Shown here: piece by piece, positions 7,538-17,200 of the stretch
Layout: every line of letters begins with the position of its first letter
How positions within the stretch are numbered: position 1 is the first letter of the stretch
Assembly (NCBI GenBank): GCA_903939515.1
Contig: CAJAHH010000145.1
Location: 1 to 37,574 of the forward strand
DNA length: 37,574 nt
From: an uncultured Verrucomicrobiota bacterium
GTDB lineage: Bacteria > Verrucomicrobiota > Verrucomicrobiia > Limisphaerales > UBA9464
Direction of reading: 5' to 3'
Notes under the pieces: generated by a model
Databases searched by the model: none
What the model was told of the DNA's origin: nothing
Seen by the model: the letters and a program-made list of their open reading frames with translations, nothing else
Made by a program: the position numbers and the translations under genes

Positions 7538-8623
7538 CTAGGCCCGACCATCCGCCCGGCGAATCAGGTAAACACCCGCCCCCTGGAACAAGAGGTTCGG
7601 AATCCACAACAAGTACTGCGGATACCAGTTGGGCTTCGTGTCCAGAGACTGCGCGACAATGATGAACGAATAGTACAGCAGCAGGAGCAACAGGGCCATC
7701 GCGACGCCGATGTTGGTCTCTCGACGATGGGCCCGGATTCCCAAAGGAATTCCCACCAAGGTGAATCCCAAGCAGGCGAACGAAAAGGCCGCCTGACGGT
7801 GAATTTGCACCTCAATCGGGGTCACATCCTTCACGCCTTCAGCCCGACGCTTGGTTCGTTCGTCCAGCAACTGCCGCATGGACATCTCGCTGAGCTTGGG
7901 TGGATCCAACTTGGCCGAGCGAAAATTGGCGATTGGCTCAATTCGTTCTTCGGCGGAGATGCCCTGCCATCCACCGGACATTTGAACCAATCCTTGGAAG
8001 TTGCGCAGCGACAACGCCGTAGGAAATCGATTGCTGTCCCGGCGCAATTCGGCCTCGGGAGCAAAGAGGTCCAGATAGCAGACGCCGTTGGTGAACGCGA
8101 AGATGCGAACATCGCGCAACAAGTCCCCGTCCACCTTGCGGGCATACAACGTCACCGAACCCAATTCCAGATAACGCCCCTCTCCGAGCGAAAGGGTCGC
8201 CTGACTCCGGAGCACCGAATCGCGCAATTCCTTAAAGGCCACCCGGGAGCGCGGACCGACGTCTCCGATGAACCAAAAACACACACCACACAACACCAGC
8301 GAGAGAGCCACCACAGGCACGATGGCCGAGGCCAGGCTAATGCCTCCAGCTCGGATGGCCGTTAATTCTTGGTCGGCACTCAACCGGCCAAACGTCAGAA
8401 GCGACGCCGTTAGCATTCCAATCGGCAGTGCGAAGGACAGAACGAAGGGAATTAGCAGTCCCAACGCCTGAAATAATAGGCCAGCGGTCGTTTGCGGACT
8501 GGCCAGAAGATCGAGAACGTCTTTGAGGACATTGCCCAGCAGCAGGACAAATGCGAACACACTGACGGTGACCACCAACGTGGCCATCACCTGTCTGAGC
8601 AGATAGAGGTGCAATGTCTTCAT
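7538..8623 (-). CDS. LptF/LptG-family (YjgP/YjgQ) lipopolysaccharide export permease
   Basis: 361 residues. N-terminal MKTLHLYLLRQVMATLVVTVSVFAFVLLL is the first membrane span of the family, followed by IPFVLSFALPIGMLTASLLTFGRLSADQELTAIRAGG, the conserved cytoplasmic coupling region. A periplasmic beta-jellyroll-like part (about 130-250) leads to the C-terminal spans (AFSFACLGFTLVGIPLGI, VAMALLLLLLYYSFIIVAQ, YLLWIPNLLF). LptF and LptG form the membrane part of the LPS transporter with LptB2; I cannot decide which of the two this is. ATG at 8623 has a GGGAG ribosome site five bases upstream. The CheA-like gene follows on the same strand after about 35 bases. Confidence 0.92.
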   Translation of the reverse strand: MKTLHLYLLRQVMATLVVTVSVFAFVLLLGNVLKDVLDLLASPQTTAGLLFQALGLLIPFVLSFALPIGMLTASLLTFGRLSADQELTAIRAGGISLASAIVPVVALSLVLCGVCFWFIGDVGPRSRVAFKELRDSVLRSQATLSLGEGRYLELGSVTLYARKVDGDLLRDVRIFAFTNGVCYLDLFAPEAELRRDSNRFPTALSLRNFQGLVQMSGGWQGISAEERIEPIANFRSAKLDPPKLSEMSMRQLLDERTKRRAEGVKDVTPIEVQIHRQAAFSFACLGFTLVGIPLGIRAHRRETNIGVAMALLLLLLYYSFIIVAQSLDTKPNWYPQYLLWIPNLLFQGAGVYLIRRADGRA

Positions 8624-8800
8624 CGACTCCCGAACCCAGCGCCGCTTCGCGTGCCGCACTTGAAGGCGGACCCTGACCTGATCTACCCCTCGGGTGCAAT
8701 GCGGACCTGGGCTTCGGTGGCCGCTCCTTCGGCAATTCTTTCGTTCTCTCCCTCAACGCCCAGACTGGTCGAACCCCATCGCCGAAGGCAGGATTTCTCA

Positions 8801-9607
8801 ATGCCTGCAGTCCTGGCCGTCTTTGCCCATCCTGACGATATCGAATTCAGAGCCGCTGGAACCCTGTTGCTGCTGCGTGATCGAGGGTGGGATGTCCACT
8901 ACTGCAACCTCTCCAACGGAGACCTCGGAAGCGCGACCCTCTCCCGGACGGTCACCGCCAAAACCCGTGCCCTCGAGGCCCAGGCGTCCTGCCGGAGCAT
9001 GGGATTCCAGTGGCACCCGCCCATTGCGTCGGATCTCTGCATCTTCTACACCGAAGCCAACATCCGGCGCGTGGCAGCCTTGGTGCGGTCGGTCCAACCC
9101 ACCGTCGTCCTGACCCACCCGCCACTAGATTACATGGAGGACCACACCGAAACCTGCCGCATCGTTGTTACGGCGGCGTTCTCGCGCGGCATGCCGAATT
9201 ACCGAAGTATCCCTGCCCGAAAGACCACGCTCCAGCCACTGACCCTCTATCATTCGTTACCGCACGGTCTCCAGGGCCCCCTGCGGCAACCGGTCCGACC
9301 GGAGTTGTTTGTGAACACCGCGTCGGTGCATTCCCGCAAGCGGACCGCACTGGCCGCACACGCCAGCCAGAAAGAATGGCTCGACGTATCACAAGGCATG
9401 GAAAGCTACCTCATTGCGCTCGATGAGGGAGATGTCCAGGTGGGTCAATGGTCAGGCCATTTTGCTCAGGCTGAGGGTTGGACCCGGCATCTCCATCTGG
9501 GTTTTGGAGCTGAGTCGGACAATCCGCTGCAGGAGGTTCTGGGAACTTCACTCTGCCGCCCTGCCCCGCGCCCGAAAGCGACTCAACGCCGTCGAGCTTT
9601 AGGTTGA
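8801..9607 (+). CDS. PIG-L/LmbE family N-deacetylase
   Basis: 268 residues. The N-terminus MPAVLAVFAHPDDIEFRAAGTL contains the zinc motif AHPDD. A second zinc/catalytic site appears as HPPLDYMEDHTE, and NLSNGDLGS follows the second strand, all standard for zinc-dependent PIG-L deacetylases, which act on N-acetylglucosaminyl groups in lipids, mycothiol/bacillithiol precursors or antibiotics. The substrate is not evident. ATG at 8801 follows an AGGA ribosome site eight bases away and starts directly on the conserved strand. The reading frame stays open further upstream, but that part overlaps the start of the divergent permease gene and is not conserved-looking. It is divergent from the permease and convergent with the aminotransferase. 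Confidence 0.92.
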   Translation: MPAVLAVFAHPDDIEFRAAGTLLLLRDRGWDVHYCNLSNGDLGSATLSRTVTAKTRALEAQASCRSMGFQWHPPIASDLCIFYTEANIRRVAALVRSVQPTVVLTHPPLDYMEDHTETCRIVVTAAFSRGMPNYRSIPARKTTLQPLTLYHSLPHGLQGPLRQPVRPELFVNTASVHSRKRTALAAHASQKEWLDVSQGMESYLIALDEGDVQVGQWSGHFAQAEGWTRHLHLGFGAESDNPLQEVLGTSLCRPAPRPKATQRRRALG

Positions 9608-9638
9608 GCCCCAGACACCGTCGGGAGCGACACTGCGT

Positions 9639-10841
9639 TTACAACGAGAGTTTCCGGCGGCTCTCCATCAAGGCCTCCGGATTTCCTGCAAACTCGCGCA
9701 ACCGTAACAGCCGTTCTCCGGCCGCACGCAACGTCTCCTCCTTCTTGGCGAAGTGGAACCGGATGAACCGATGCTCGGGATCGCGGAAGAAACTCGACCC
9801 AGGGACTCCGGCTACTCCGATTTCACGGATCATCCATTCGGCCGCAGCAGAGTCGGTGGCAAAGCCCAGTCCTTCGATGTTCACCAACACGTAATACGCC
9901 CCTTGAGGCTCAGTGAACTCCAAACCTGTTTGCCGCAGGTAACCCAAGAACACATCCCGCTTGGCCGTGTAGGAGGCCAGTAGGTCGTCGTAATAACTCT
10001 CCGGCAATTCTAGGCCAGCGACGGCCGCCTCCTGCAATGGAGCCGCTGCACCGACCGTGAGAAAATCATGCACCTTGCGCGCCTGTGCGATCACCTCGGG
10101 CGCCGCATGCACATAGCCCAGCCGCCAGCCCGTGATGGAGTACGTCTTGGAGAGCGAGTTGCACGTGATGGTGCGCGCCATCGCGCCCGGCAAGGCCGCC
10201 GCGTAGACATGTTCGTGGGGCGGATAGACGATGTGCTCGTACGGCTCGTCCATGATGACGAACGCGTCGTGCTGTTCCGCCAGCGCCAGAATTTCCGTCA
10301 ACTCGACCCGGGTAAACACCTTGCCCGTGGGGTTCGACGGATTGCACACGATAATGGCCTTGGGCTTCTGGGCAAAAGCCCGGGCCAGTTCCGCCGGATC
10401 GTACCGAAAGTCGGGTGCCCGCAGCGGCACATAAATTGGCTCGGCCCCAGATAGGATCGCGTCAGCCGCGTAGTTCTCGTAGAACGGCGAGAACACGATG
10501 ACCCGATCGCCCGGATTGCAGGCCGTCATCATGGCCACCATCATGGCTTCGGTACTGCCGCAGGTGACGACGAGATGGCGTTCGGGATCCACCTCCAAAC
10601 CGGTTCGGCGAGAAATCTTCCGGGCCAATGCCTCCCGGAAACGCGGGGCTCCCCACGTGACGGCATACTGATGGAAGGGACCTCGAGTCGCCCGTTCCAG
10701 GGCGGCCAATAGCGGTTCCGGCGGATCAAAATCCGGAAATCCTTGGGCCAAATTGATAGCTCCGTGACGGGTGGCCAGGCGACTCATTCCCCGGATCACG
10801 GACTCGGTGAACACCTGAAGGCGGGAGGCTGTGGCAGGCAT
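9639..10841 (-). CDS. Class I/II PLP aminotransferase (KAT/YbdL-like)
   Basis: 400 residues, fold type I aminotransferase. The N-terminus has INLAQGFPDFDPP and FHQYAVTWGAPRFREA, typical of the kynurenine/methionine aminotransferase (YbdL, KAT) branch. Further landmarks are CGSTEAMMVA, NPSNPTGKVF, DEPYEHIVY, and the PLP lysine in SLSKTYSITGWRLGY (K232). The C-terminal arginine that binds the substrate carboxylate is in HRFIRFHFAK. Substrate specificity cannot be read; methionine/glutamine to 2-oxo acid is plausible. ATG at 10841 has AGGGC six bases upstream and starts at MPATASRL. It is not in an obvious pathway cluster; the CPA2 antiporter upstream on the same strand ends 94 bases earlier. 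Confidence 0.93.
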   Translation of the reverse strand: MPATASRLQVFTESVIRGMSRLATRHGAINLAQGFPDFDPPEPLLAALERATRGPFHQYAVTWGAPRFREALARKISRRTGLEVDPERHLVVTCGSTEAMMVAMMTACNPGDRVIVFSPFYENYAADAILSGAEPIYVPLRAPDFRYDPAELARAFAQKPKAIIVCNPSNPTGKVFTRVELTEILALAEQHDAFVIMDEPYEHIVYPPHEHVYAAALPGAMARTITCNSLSKTYSITGWRLGYVHAAPEVIAQARKVHDFLTVGAAAPLQEAAVAGLELPESYYDDLLASYTAKRDVFLGYLRQTGLEFTEPQGAYYVLVNIEGLGFATDSAAAEWMIREIGVAGVPGSSFFRDPEHRFIRFHFAKKEETLRAAGERLLRLREFAGNPEALMESRRKLSL

Positions 10842-10935
10842 GCGGTGCCCTAAGAGTGTCCAAAGCACCCTCCACCCGGCGAGGGGATTTAAAAGCCGAC
10901 GTGATTTGTCTCCACGATCGGACCGATTTTGACCG

Positions 10936-12195
10936 TCACTTCGTTGCGCCCAAGCGACCTTCTTGCCGGGCTTTTCGGCCGTAAACCCATTCGAAGAGCG
11001 GAGACGTCATCAAGGTGGTCACAATGGCCATGAGCACCATGACCGAGAACAAGCCCGATTCGATGAACCCGTTCTGGAGGCCGATATTGAGAATGATCAA
11101 CTCCATCAGGCCGCGCGAGTTCATCAACGTTCCTACCGCCAATGCCGTGGGTTGATCTTCACCATTGAGTCGGGCCGCAGCCCAACAGGCGACGCCTTTG
11201 CCCAAAACTGAGGCGGCCAAAACCACGAGGGCCACTCCTAACATTTCCCAGGAGTTGACGGTATCAAGTCGGGTGCGCAGGCCAGAGAATGTGAAGAACA
11301 TCGGCAACAAAAACACCACGGCGAACGGCTCCACCTGCCGCTGCAATTCCCGAGTCAAGGTTCCCCGGGGTAGCGCGGCCCCAAGAAGAAACCCTCCAAA
11401 GACAGCGTGAATGCCGATCGCATCCATGGCCCAGGCGGCGAGCGCAAACAACATCAACAAAATCGCCAAATGGGTCGGTGTGAGGGTACCCGATTTTTCC
11501 ACCGATCGCCCTAAAGGAGCGAGTAATCGGCGACCTAAGAACAACATGAACAACGCGTAGGTAATCCCTCCACCGATGGCCCAGTAGGCCAGATGAGCCC
11601 CCTTGCCGAAGCTCGCTAACACCACAGCCAAAACACACCACGCTGCCGCGTCATCAATGGCCCCAGCCGCCAACGCAAGCGTTCCCAACGGGGTGCCACT
11701 CAGCCCTCGCTCATAAATAATTCGGGCCAGCATCGGAAACGCGGTGATGGCCATGGCCGCACCCAAAAACAAGGTAGCCTCCCACTGGGTGGCCTTGGGT
11801 GAAAAGAGGCCCGGCATCTGCATCAGCCAGGGTGTCAGGGCCGCACCCAAGAGAAATGGCACTGCCATTCCGGCGATCGAAACGGAGGCAGCACTGCGCA
11901 ATCGCCCTTGAAATAAATCCACCCGAAACTCCGCTCCCACCAAGAACATGTAGAGGCCCACACCCATCTGCGCCCCCACGTAGAGGACTCGGAGCGACTC
12001 CGGGGGAAACAGTTGCGCTTGGAGACCCGGAGCCAACCACCCCAGGAGCGACGGACCCAGAAAAACACCAGCCACCATTTCACACACCACCTGCGGCTGC
12101 CCGAACCGCCGCCCGATCCAACCGGCGACGCGGCACAGAAACAAAATGATCGCCATCTGGAGGAAGAACGCGGCGGCTAGTTTCTCGAGTAGCAT
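10936..12195 (-). CDS. CPA2-family cation:proton antiporter (Kef/NapA-like)
   Basis: 419 residues with about 12 hydrophobic spans and no C-terminal TrkA domain. MLLEKLAAAFFLQMAIILFLCRVAGWIGRRFGQPQVVCEMVAGVFLGPSLLGW is the typical first two spans with the conserved QPxVVxEMxAGxxLGPS pattern. The ion-binding site appears as AAGAIDDAAAWCVLA, a double-aspartate motif usual in CPA2 exchangers. It ends with the conserved LMNSRGLMELIILNIGL segment. It probably exchanges Na+ or K+ for H+ in the inner membrane. ATG at 12195 is chosen by comparison with the family start; the frame is open upstream to 12279, and no ribosome site is visible, since palindromic GTACGCGTAC sits in that position. Confidence 0.9.
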   Translation of the reverse strand: MLLEKLAAAFFLQMAIILFLCRVAGWIGRRFGQPQVVCEMVAGVFLGPSLLGWLAPGLQAQLFPPESLRVLYVGAQMGVGLYMFLVGAEFRVDLFQGRLRSAASVSIAGMAVPFLLGAALTPWLMQMPGLFSPKATQWEATLFLGAAMAITAFPMLARIIYERGLSGTPLGTLALAAGAIDDAAAWCVLAVVLASFGKGAHLAYWAIGGGITYALFMLFLGRRLLAPLGRSVEKSGTLTPTHLAILLMLFALAAWAMDAIGIHAVFGGFLLGAALPRGTLTRELQRQVEPFAVVFLLPMFFTFSGLRTRLDTVNSWEMLGVALVVLAASVLGKGVACWAAARLNGEDQPTALAVGTLMNSRGLMELIILNIGLQNGFIESGLFSVMVLMAIVTTLMTSPLFEWVYGRKARQEGRLGATK

Positions 12196-12198
12196 TTT

Positions 12199-12212
12199 GT
12201 ACGCGTACGTAC
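12199..12212. promoter_or_regulatory. Overlapping palindromes GTACGCGTAC and GTACGTAC before the antiporter start
   Basis: A 10-base palindrome (12199-12208) overlaps an 8-base palindrome (12205-12212), 3-17 bases upstream of the antiporter ATG and in the divergent gap shared with the CBM9-like gene. It is a possible operator or start-masking hairpin; no known regulator is recognised. Confidence 0.3.
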
Positions 12213-12347
12213 TACTTGCGATCAACACTCCCGTCAACTGGCCACCCCAACCCATCCCTCTTTGCGCATACGGCGTCACTCAACGCCGTTTGCGGTATTG
12301 AACCACCGCTTGCGGTGAGAGAGCACCCGGCCGACCCTCGCCGTGTG

Positions 12348-13265
12348 ATGTCATTGGTTCATCTTCACCTCTCCCGTCTCGGCACCCTGCTCCTCCTGGG
12401 GAATGCCCTCGTTGTTTCGGCCGCCACCAACGCCGTGACTGAAGCCACCCAAAAGAGCCGTCTGCCCTGCGATCCTCAAATCGCCAAAACCGTCGTTGCT
12501 CGCAAAACCCGAGTGGCACCGACCATTGATGGGAAACTCGAAGAATCGGTTTGGTCCCACGCGACGGTTTCCCAGCGGTTCGTGGATCTCATTTCGGGTG
12601 ACGGTTCGTATTTGGACACGCGGGTCCGCCTTCTCTGGGATGACACCAATCTCTATGCGGCTTACACCATCGAGGAACCCAAGGTTCGCGCCCAACTAAC
12701 GCAGCACAACGACGCGATCTACACCGAGAACGATGTGGAACTCTTCATCGCCGGCGACAACGCCTACTACGAGTTCGAGATCAATGCCCGCAACACGGTC
12801 TACGAAGTCTTCTTCATTTGGGAATCGGCTTATCAGAGTTCCGGATTCGCGACCCAACCGGAGTTTGCCCGCAAGAATCTCCAACCGTTCAACGGTGTGG
12901 GCTACACCACCCATCCCCGGGGACCCCGCCTCGGGCATTTCAATTGGCGCTTTCCAGGAATGCGTACGGCCGTGCATGTGAATGGCACCTTGAACGACGA
13001 CAGCGATACGGACCGAGGATGGTCCGTCGAGATCGCTCTGCCCTGGTCTGGCATTCGAGCCCTATTCCCTGAAGGCAAGCGCACCATCCCTCCGAAAAAC
13101 GGCGACCTCTGGGCCATGGATTTCTCGCGTTTCAACACGGCCAAGGCCCCTGCCCCCGCCAAAGATTCGGGCGGTTGGGCCCTCAACCATCACGGCATCT
13201 GGGATTCACACGTGCCCGAGTGCTTTGCCCGCGTGGTTTTTGAAGGCAGCCAAGACAAGAAATAG
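12348..13265 (+). CDS. Secreted CBM9-like carbohydrate-binding (DOMON-like) protein
   Basis: 305 residues. A Sec signal (MSLVHLHLSRLGTLLLLGN then ALVVSAATN) is followed by one CBM9-like beta-sandwich: PTIDGKLEESVWSHA, DTRVRLLWDDTNLYAAYTIEEP, ENDVELFIAG, YYEFEINARNTVYE, WSVEIALPW, and WAMDFSRFN near the end. These are the landmarks of the family 9 carbohydrate-binding fold, seen in xylanases and in haem-binding DOMON domains. There is no catalytic domain, so it probably acts as an exported sugar- or cell-surface binder. ATG at 12348 is chosen because it opens directly on the signal peptide (GTG at 12345 is also possible). It is divergent from the antiporter and convergent with the pseudopilin. 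Confidence 0.88.
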   Translation: MSLVHLHLSRLGTLLLLGNALVVSAATNAVTEATQKSRLPCDPQIAKTVVARKTRVAPTIDGKLEESVWSHATVSQRFVDLISGDGSYLDTRVRLLWDDTNLYAAYTIEEPKVRAQLTQHNDAIYTENDVELFIAGDNAYYEFEINARNTVYEVFFIWESAYQSSGFATQPEFARKNLQPFNGVGYTTHPRGPRLGHFNWRFPGMRTAVHVNGTLNDDSDTDRGWSVEIALPWSGIRALFPEGKRTIPPKNGDLWAMDFSRFNTAKAPAPAKDSGGWALNHHGIWDSHVPECFARVVFEGSQDKK

Positions 13266-13280
13266 CGCATCCACAACGCC

Positions 13281-13302
13281 GTCTTGGCTGACCTCGCAAG
13301 AC
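13281..13302. terminator. Inverted repeat GTCTTG...CAAGAC between convergent genes
   Basis: Perfect 6-base arms (13281-13286 and 13297-13302) with a 10-base loop sit in the 46-base gap between the CBM9-like gene and the pseudopilin gene. No T-run follows, so a bidirectional terminator role is suggested by position only. Confidence 0.3.
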
Positions 13303-13311
13303 ACGGGGGCT

Positions 13312-14010
13312 TCAACGAGCAATGTCCCGCTTCATCCAGCCTGCATGGGAATCGAGATACAGTTGATTGCGTCCGCCTCGATGAGCTGACCATCCCAAGG
13401 CCGGAGGCTCACTCCCAGGAACACTCCAAGCCTCTTTGAAATTGGGCAACCAGGACCGCTCGAAGAACGGGCTCATCAACCATTCCTCGTCAGAAACACT
13501 GGAGCCCCGCAACTGCGCGATGCTTTCTGGGGTGCGGCCGCGTGCGTAGCGAGCCGCATTGACGTCCAATTCGGCCAGTTTGTCTGAAATGTAATTGGCA
13601 CTCCCTCGGGAGGGATCATTGGTGCCTGAGCGCCGCCACGAACTCACGAAATGCCGCCGCCAATCATTGGTAGCCGCTCGCGGGACGGGTGGACTCCACC
13701 AAAGGGTCGCATTGGGTTGATACGGTTCCAAGACCGGCATGAACGAGCCCATGGATACGTAGCGTTTGCCCTTCGAATCCACCGGTGGAGTCAATTGCAA
13801 CTCCTCATCCGGGACGAAGGGCAACCGATCTTGATAATCGCCGCCATACAGCGCAGCGGCCAAACCCAACTGATGGAGGTTGGACAAGCAGGCGGTCTGA
13901 GCGGCGCGTGCCTTGGCTTTGGACAACGCCGGCAGAAGCATGCCTGCCAAGATGGCAATGATGGCGATCACCACCAGCAGTTCAATGAGCGTGAAACCTT
14001 TGACTCGCAT
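13312..14010 (-). CDS. Type II secretion-like pseudopilin (prepilin with H-X9-D motif)
   Basis: 232 residues. The N-terminus [25 protein letters not shown] is a class III prepilin signal: cleavage after G5 by a prepilin peptidase, methylated Phe next, Glu at mature position 5, then a hydrophobic helix. It continues [26 protein letters not shown], characteristic of the very large pseudopilin families in Verrucomicrobia and Lentisphaerae. The C-terminus has [19 protein letters not shown], the H-X9-DG motif with Ser in place of Gly. The middle region is long and Trp/Arg-rich. These proteins sit in the inner membrane or in a pseudopilus; no secretion operon is adjacent. ATG at 14010 lacks a ribosome site and is preceded by CCTCCTCG. 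Confidence 0.92.
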   Translation of the reverse strand: MRVKGFTLIELLVVIAIIAILAGMLLPALSKAKARAAQTACLSNLHQLGLAAALYGGDYQDRLPFVPDEELQLTPPVDSKGKRYVSMGSFMPVLEPYQPNATLWWSPPVPRAATNDWRRHFVSSWRRSGTNDPSRGSANYISDKLAELDVNAARYARGRTPESIAQLRGSSVSDEEWLMSPFFERSWLPNFKEAWSVPGSEPPALGWSAHRGGRNQLYLDSHAGWMKRDIAR

Positions 14011-14244
14011 CGAGGAGGCATCATTAACCGCTCCGCCCGCTTCAAGGCAACCACCGACCGTGTAACGTTCATCTGACAGGCCGTCTCTGTGGCGACGCAA
14101 CTCCTCCCCCAGAAGGGATCGAGCCAAGGCTTGCGGCGAAAGGTTCGCCTCGTACCTTTCGGTGCCGAATAACTGGAAATAGTCGGCTGCGTTTTGTCTC
14201 CACCGAAGGCGAAACCCGAGACAAGATCCCCTCCGAATTTGAAC

Positions 14245-17200
14245 ATGTCCTCTGAAACCGTCCGTCCCGCTCGTCGCTGGCCATTCATTGCCGGCGGTGC
14301 CGCCGCCTCATTGGTGGTCCTTTATTTCTTCCTCACCAGTTCGATGTTCTTGAAGAGCTTCGTGCTGCCGAAGGTCTCCGACGCGATCGGTGCCACCATC
14401 GCTGTCGACGAGTTGTCCCTTCAGCCCTTCTCGGGTTTGGAACTAACCAAACTCCGAGTCACCCCCACCGGAGCCGCTTCGCTGGCCACGATAGATCGCG
14501 TTCGTGTGCAATACAGCCTGACGGCCATCGTGGGCGGCACCATCGATGTGTCCGAGGTGCTTCTCGAAAACCCTGTCATCACCCTGGAACAACGAGCCGA
14601 TGGCTCCATGAATCTCCCGAAGCCCTCGGGCCAACCCACGGCTGCCGCGGCTCCTTCCACGACCCCTTCCAAACCGATCCTGCTGAAGGTACGTAATGTC
14701 GCCATCAAGGACGGGTCGTTTCGATTGACGACAATCGTACCGCAAGGAGGAAAGCAAACGATTGAAGTCACGGGTATCAACGTTTCCGCCGATCAGTTGG
14801 CCAATGGTTCCACCACCCAACTCGGCTTGGGCGCATCGCTGGCTGTTTTGTTGCCGGACGGAGCCTCGCTGAAGGGAAAAATCGGCGGCAAATACGACAT
14901 CGCGCTCAACCCTGAGTTGTTGCCCCAAACGGTGGCCGGTTCTCTCCGCGCCGACATCCTCTCTGCCTCCGGCTCACTCAAGGACGCCAGCGGATTTTCT
15001 GCCGCACTCACCGTGGACAGCTCTGCGAGCGAGCTGCGCCAACTCAAATTGGCGTTTGAGCAAGGCGGGCAATCCTTCGGTTCTGTGTCGCTGAGCGGTC
15101 CATTTGATCTGGCCAAACAAGAAGCCCAGATTCGCTACCAAATCGCCGGCATCGATCGCCGCGTCCTCAAGGTGGCCGCCCCGATGCTACCTTACGATCT
15201 CGGACGCACGGCCATCAGCGCTGACGGCCGTGTAGACTTGCTCCAGCACGGCAAGGTGGTGGCGTCCCAGGGCCGCATCACCATCGCCGACCTCAGCCTG
15301 ATGACACCCGCTGGCGACAAGACGCCGGAGCTCCAAATCGTCACCGAGTACCGCACCACCGTGAATCAGGCCGAACAGTCGGCCAAACTGGAAACGCTGG
15401 GGTTGACGGTCACCCAATCGGGGCGCGCCCTCATCAACGGCGGACTCGATCAACCGATGTCCCTGTCGTGGGCCAAGGCGGGTCAAGGAGTCCCGGATTC
15501 CACCTTCAAGCTATCGATCAACCGGTTGGAAACCACCGACTGGAAGGCGCTGGCTGGCACCAACCTCCCCTCGGCCACCGTGTCCGCGCAACTCACGGTT
15601 CGAGCCACTCGCGATGGCAAGGATCTCCAAGCCACACTGCAAACCGCACTCGATAATGTCGTTTTGGTCGTTGGCGCTAAAACCATCCGCGGGCTGCAAC
15701 TGAAGCTGGCCACCGATGCCACGCTGGCTGAATTCAAGGACCTCAACGTCAAGGCACTGGATTTGAACCTCCAGCACTCGGGCCGCGATCTCGTGACCCT
15801 CAAAGCATCGGCCGGCCACAATACGGATCAGAAGAATTCCCGCGCTGAGTTCAACGGCGAATTCCAAATCCCCGCGCTGCTGGAAACATTCCCTATCGAT
15901 ACCGCTTCATTCTCTGCAGGCACCCTGCGAATCAACGGCAAGATCGATGCAAAGCCCGGCGTCACCAATCTGGCCACTGATCTCGTTCTGGCTGGCTTGA
16001 CCGGCCACTTCGGCGAATTGCAGCTTCAAGACTATCAGTCGGCCATCAGCCTGTTGGCCGACCTTTCTGGCAACACCCTCAACCTCCAAAAACTCCAACT
16101 CACCGCACAGAGCGGCCCGGGCCTGGGAGGGATGCTTGAAGCCAGCGGCCGATACGACCTCGCTCAGAAGATCGGAGACTTCGCCTTCAAGACCATCGAC
16201 TTCAACGAACGCGCGATCGGTCCCTTTGTCGCGGCCGCACTGGCGCCGAAGAATCTCGTCTCGGTCTCGCTCGATGTGAACGGTAAGGTCAGCCTGCTCA
16301 AGGGCGGGGATATCTCCCTTCAAACCGACTTGGGAGTGAGCCGACTCGTGGTCAACGACCCCACCGGATCGGTTCCCAATACGCCCTTTGCAATTGGGGT
16401 CACTCTCGATGTGGCTCAACGAGGCTCGGCGATCGACCTCAAGAACCTTCGCCTCGACTTGGGTAAAACAGCTCTGGCTCCGAACCAACTGGTCCTCAAG
16501 GGAACTGTGGATCTCGCCACCAATGCTGCGCCCAGCTCCCTCTCTATCCAGAGCGACGGCCTAGACCTGACGTCGCTTTACAACCTGCTGGCCGGCCCCG
16601 ACAAAACCAATGCGACTCCGGCCCCGGCCGCCGCGGTTTCCAAACCGGCCGCCGCATCGGCGGAACCCGGTGAACCGGCCCCGATCACGCTGCCTCTGCG
16701 TCAACTGGCGGTGGACGTGAACATCGCGAAAGTCCTCCTCCGGGAAATCGAGATCACCGATTGGAAAACCCGCCTCAGCCTCAAGGACTCGGTCATCGCC
16801 ATCGACCCACTCTCCCTGAAGCTCAACGGAGCTCCGATCACAGCCAAGGTCACCGCCAATGTCGGCGTGCCGGGCTATCGCTACGACACCCAACTGCGGA
16901 TCGACCGACTTTCGCTCGAGCCGTTCATCAACAGCTTCACTCCGGAACGGAAGGGACAAATCCATGGCACCCTCTTGGTCAACGCCAACATCCGTGGTGC
17001 CGGTGTGACTGGAGCTTCCTTATCTTCGAACCTCAATGGCGGCTTCGCCGTCACGGCCACCAATCTAAATCTCAAATTGGGTGACGCCAAGACACCCCTC
17101 ATCCGGACCATCATCAATGTTGTGACGGCGCTGCCGAAACTCATCCAGAACCCGACCGCACAAGTCGGCGCCTGGCTTGGACAATTGACCGGAGGCACTC

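Noticed and set aside
8492-8800. Upstream extension of the PIG-L frame
   Set aside because: It overlaps the start of the divergent LptF/G gene and encodes nothing family-like; ATG 8801 has a ribosome site.
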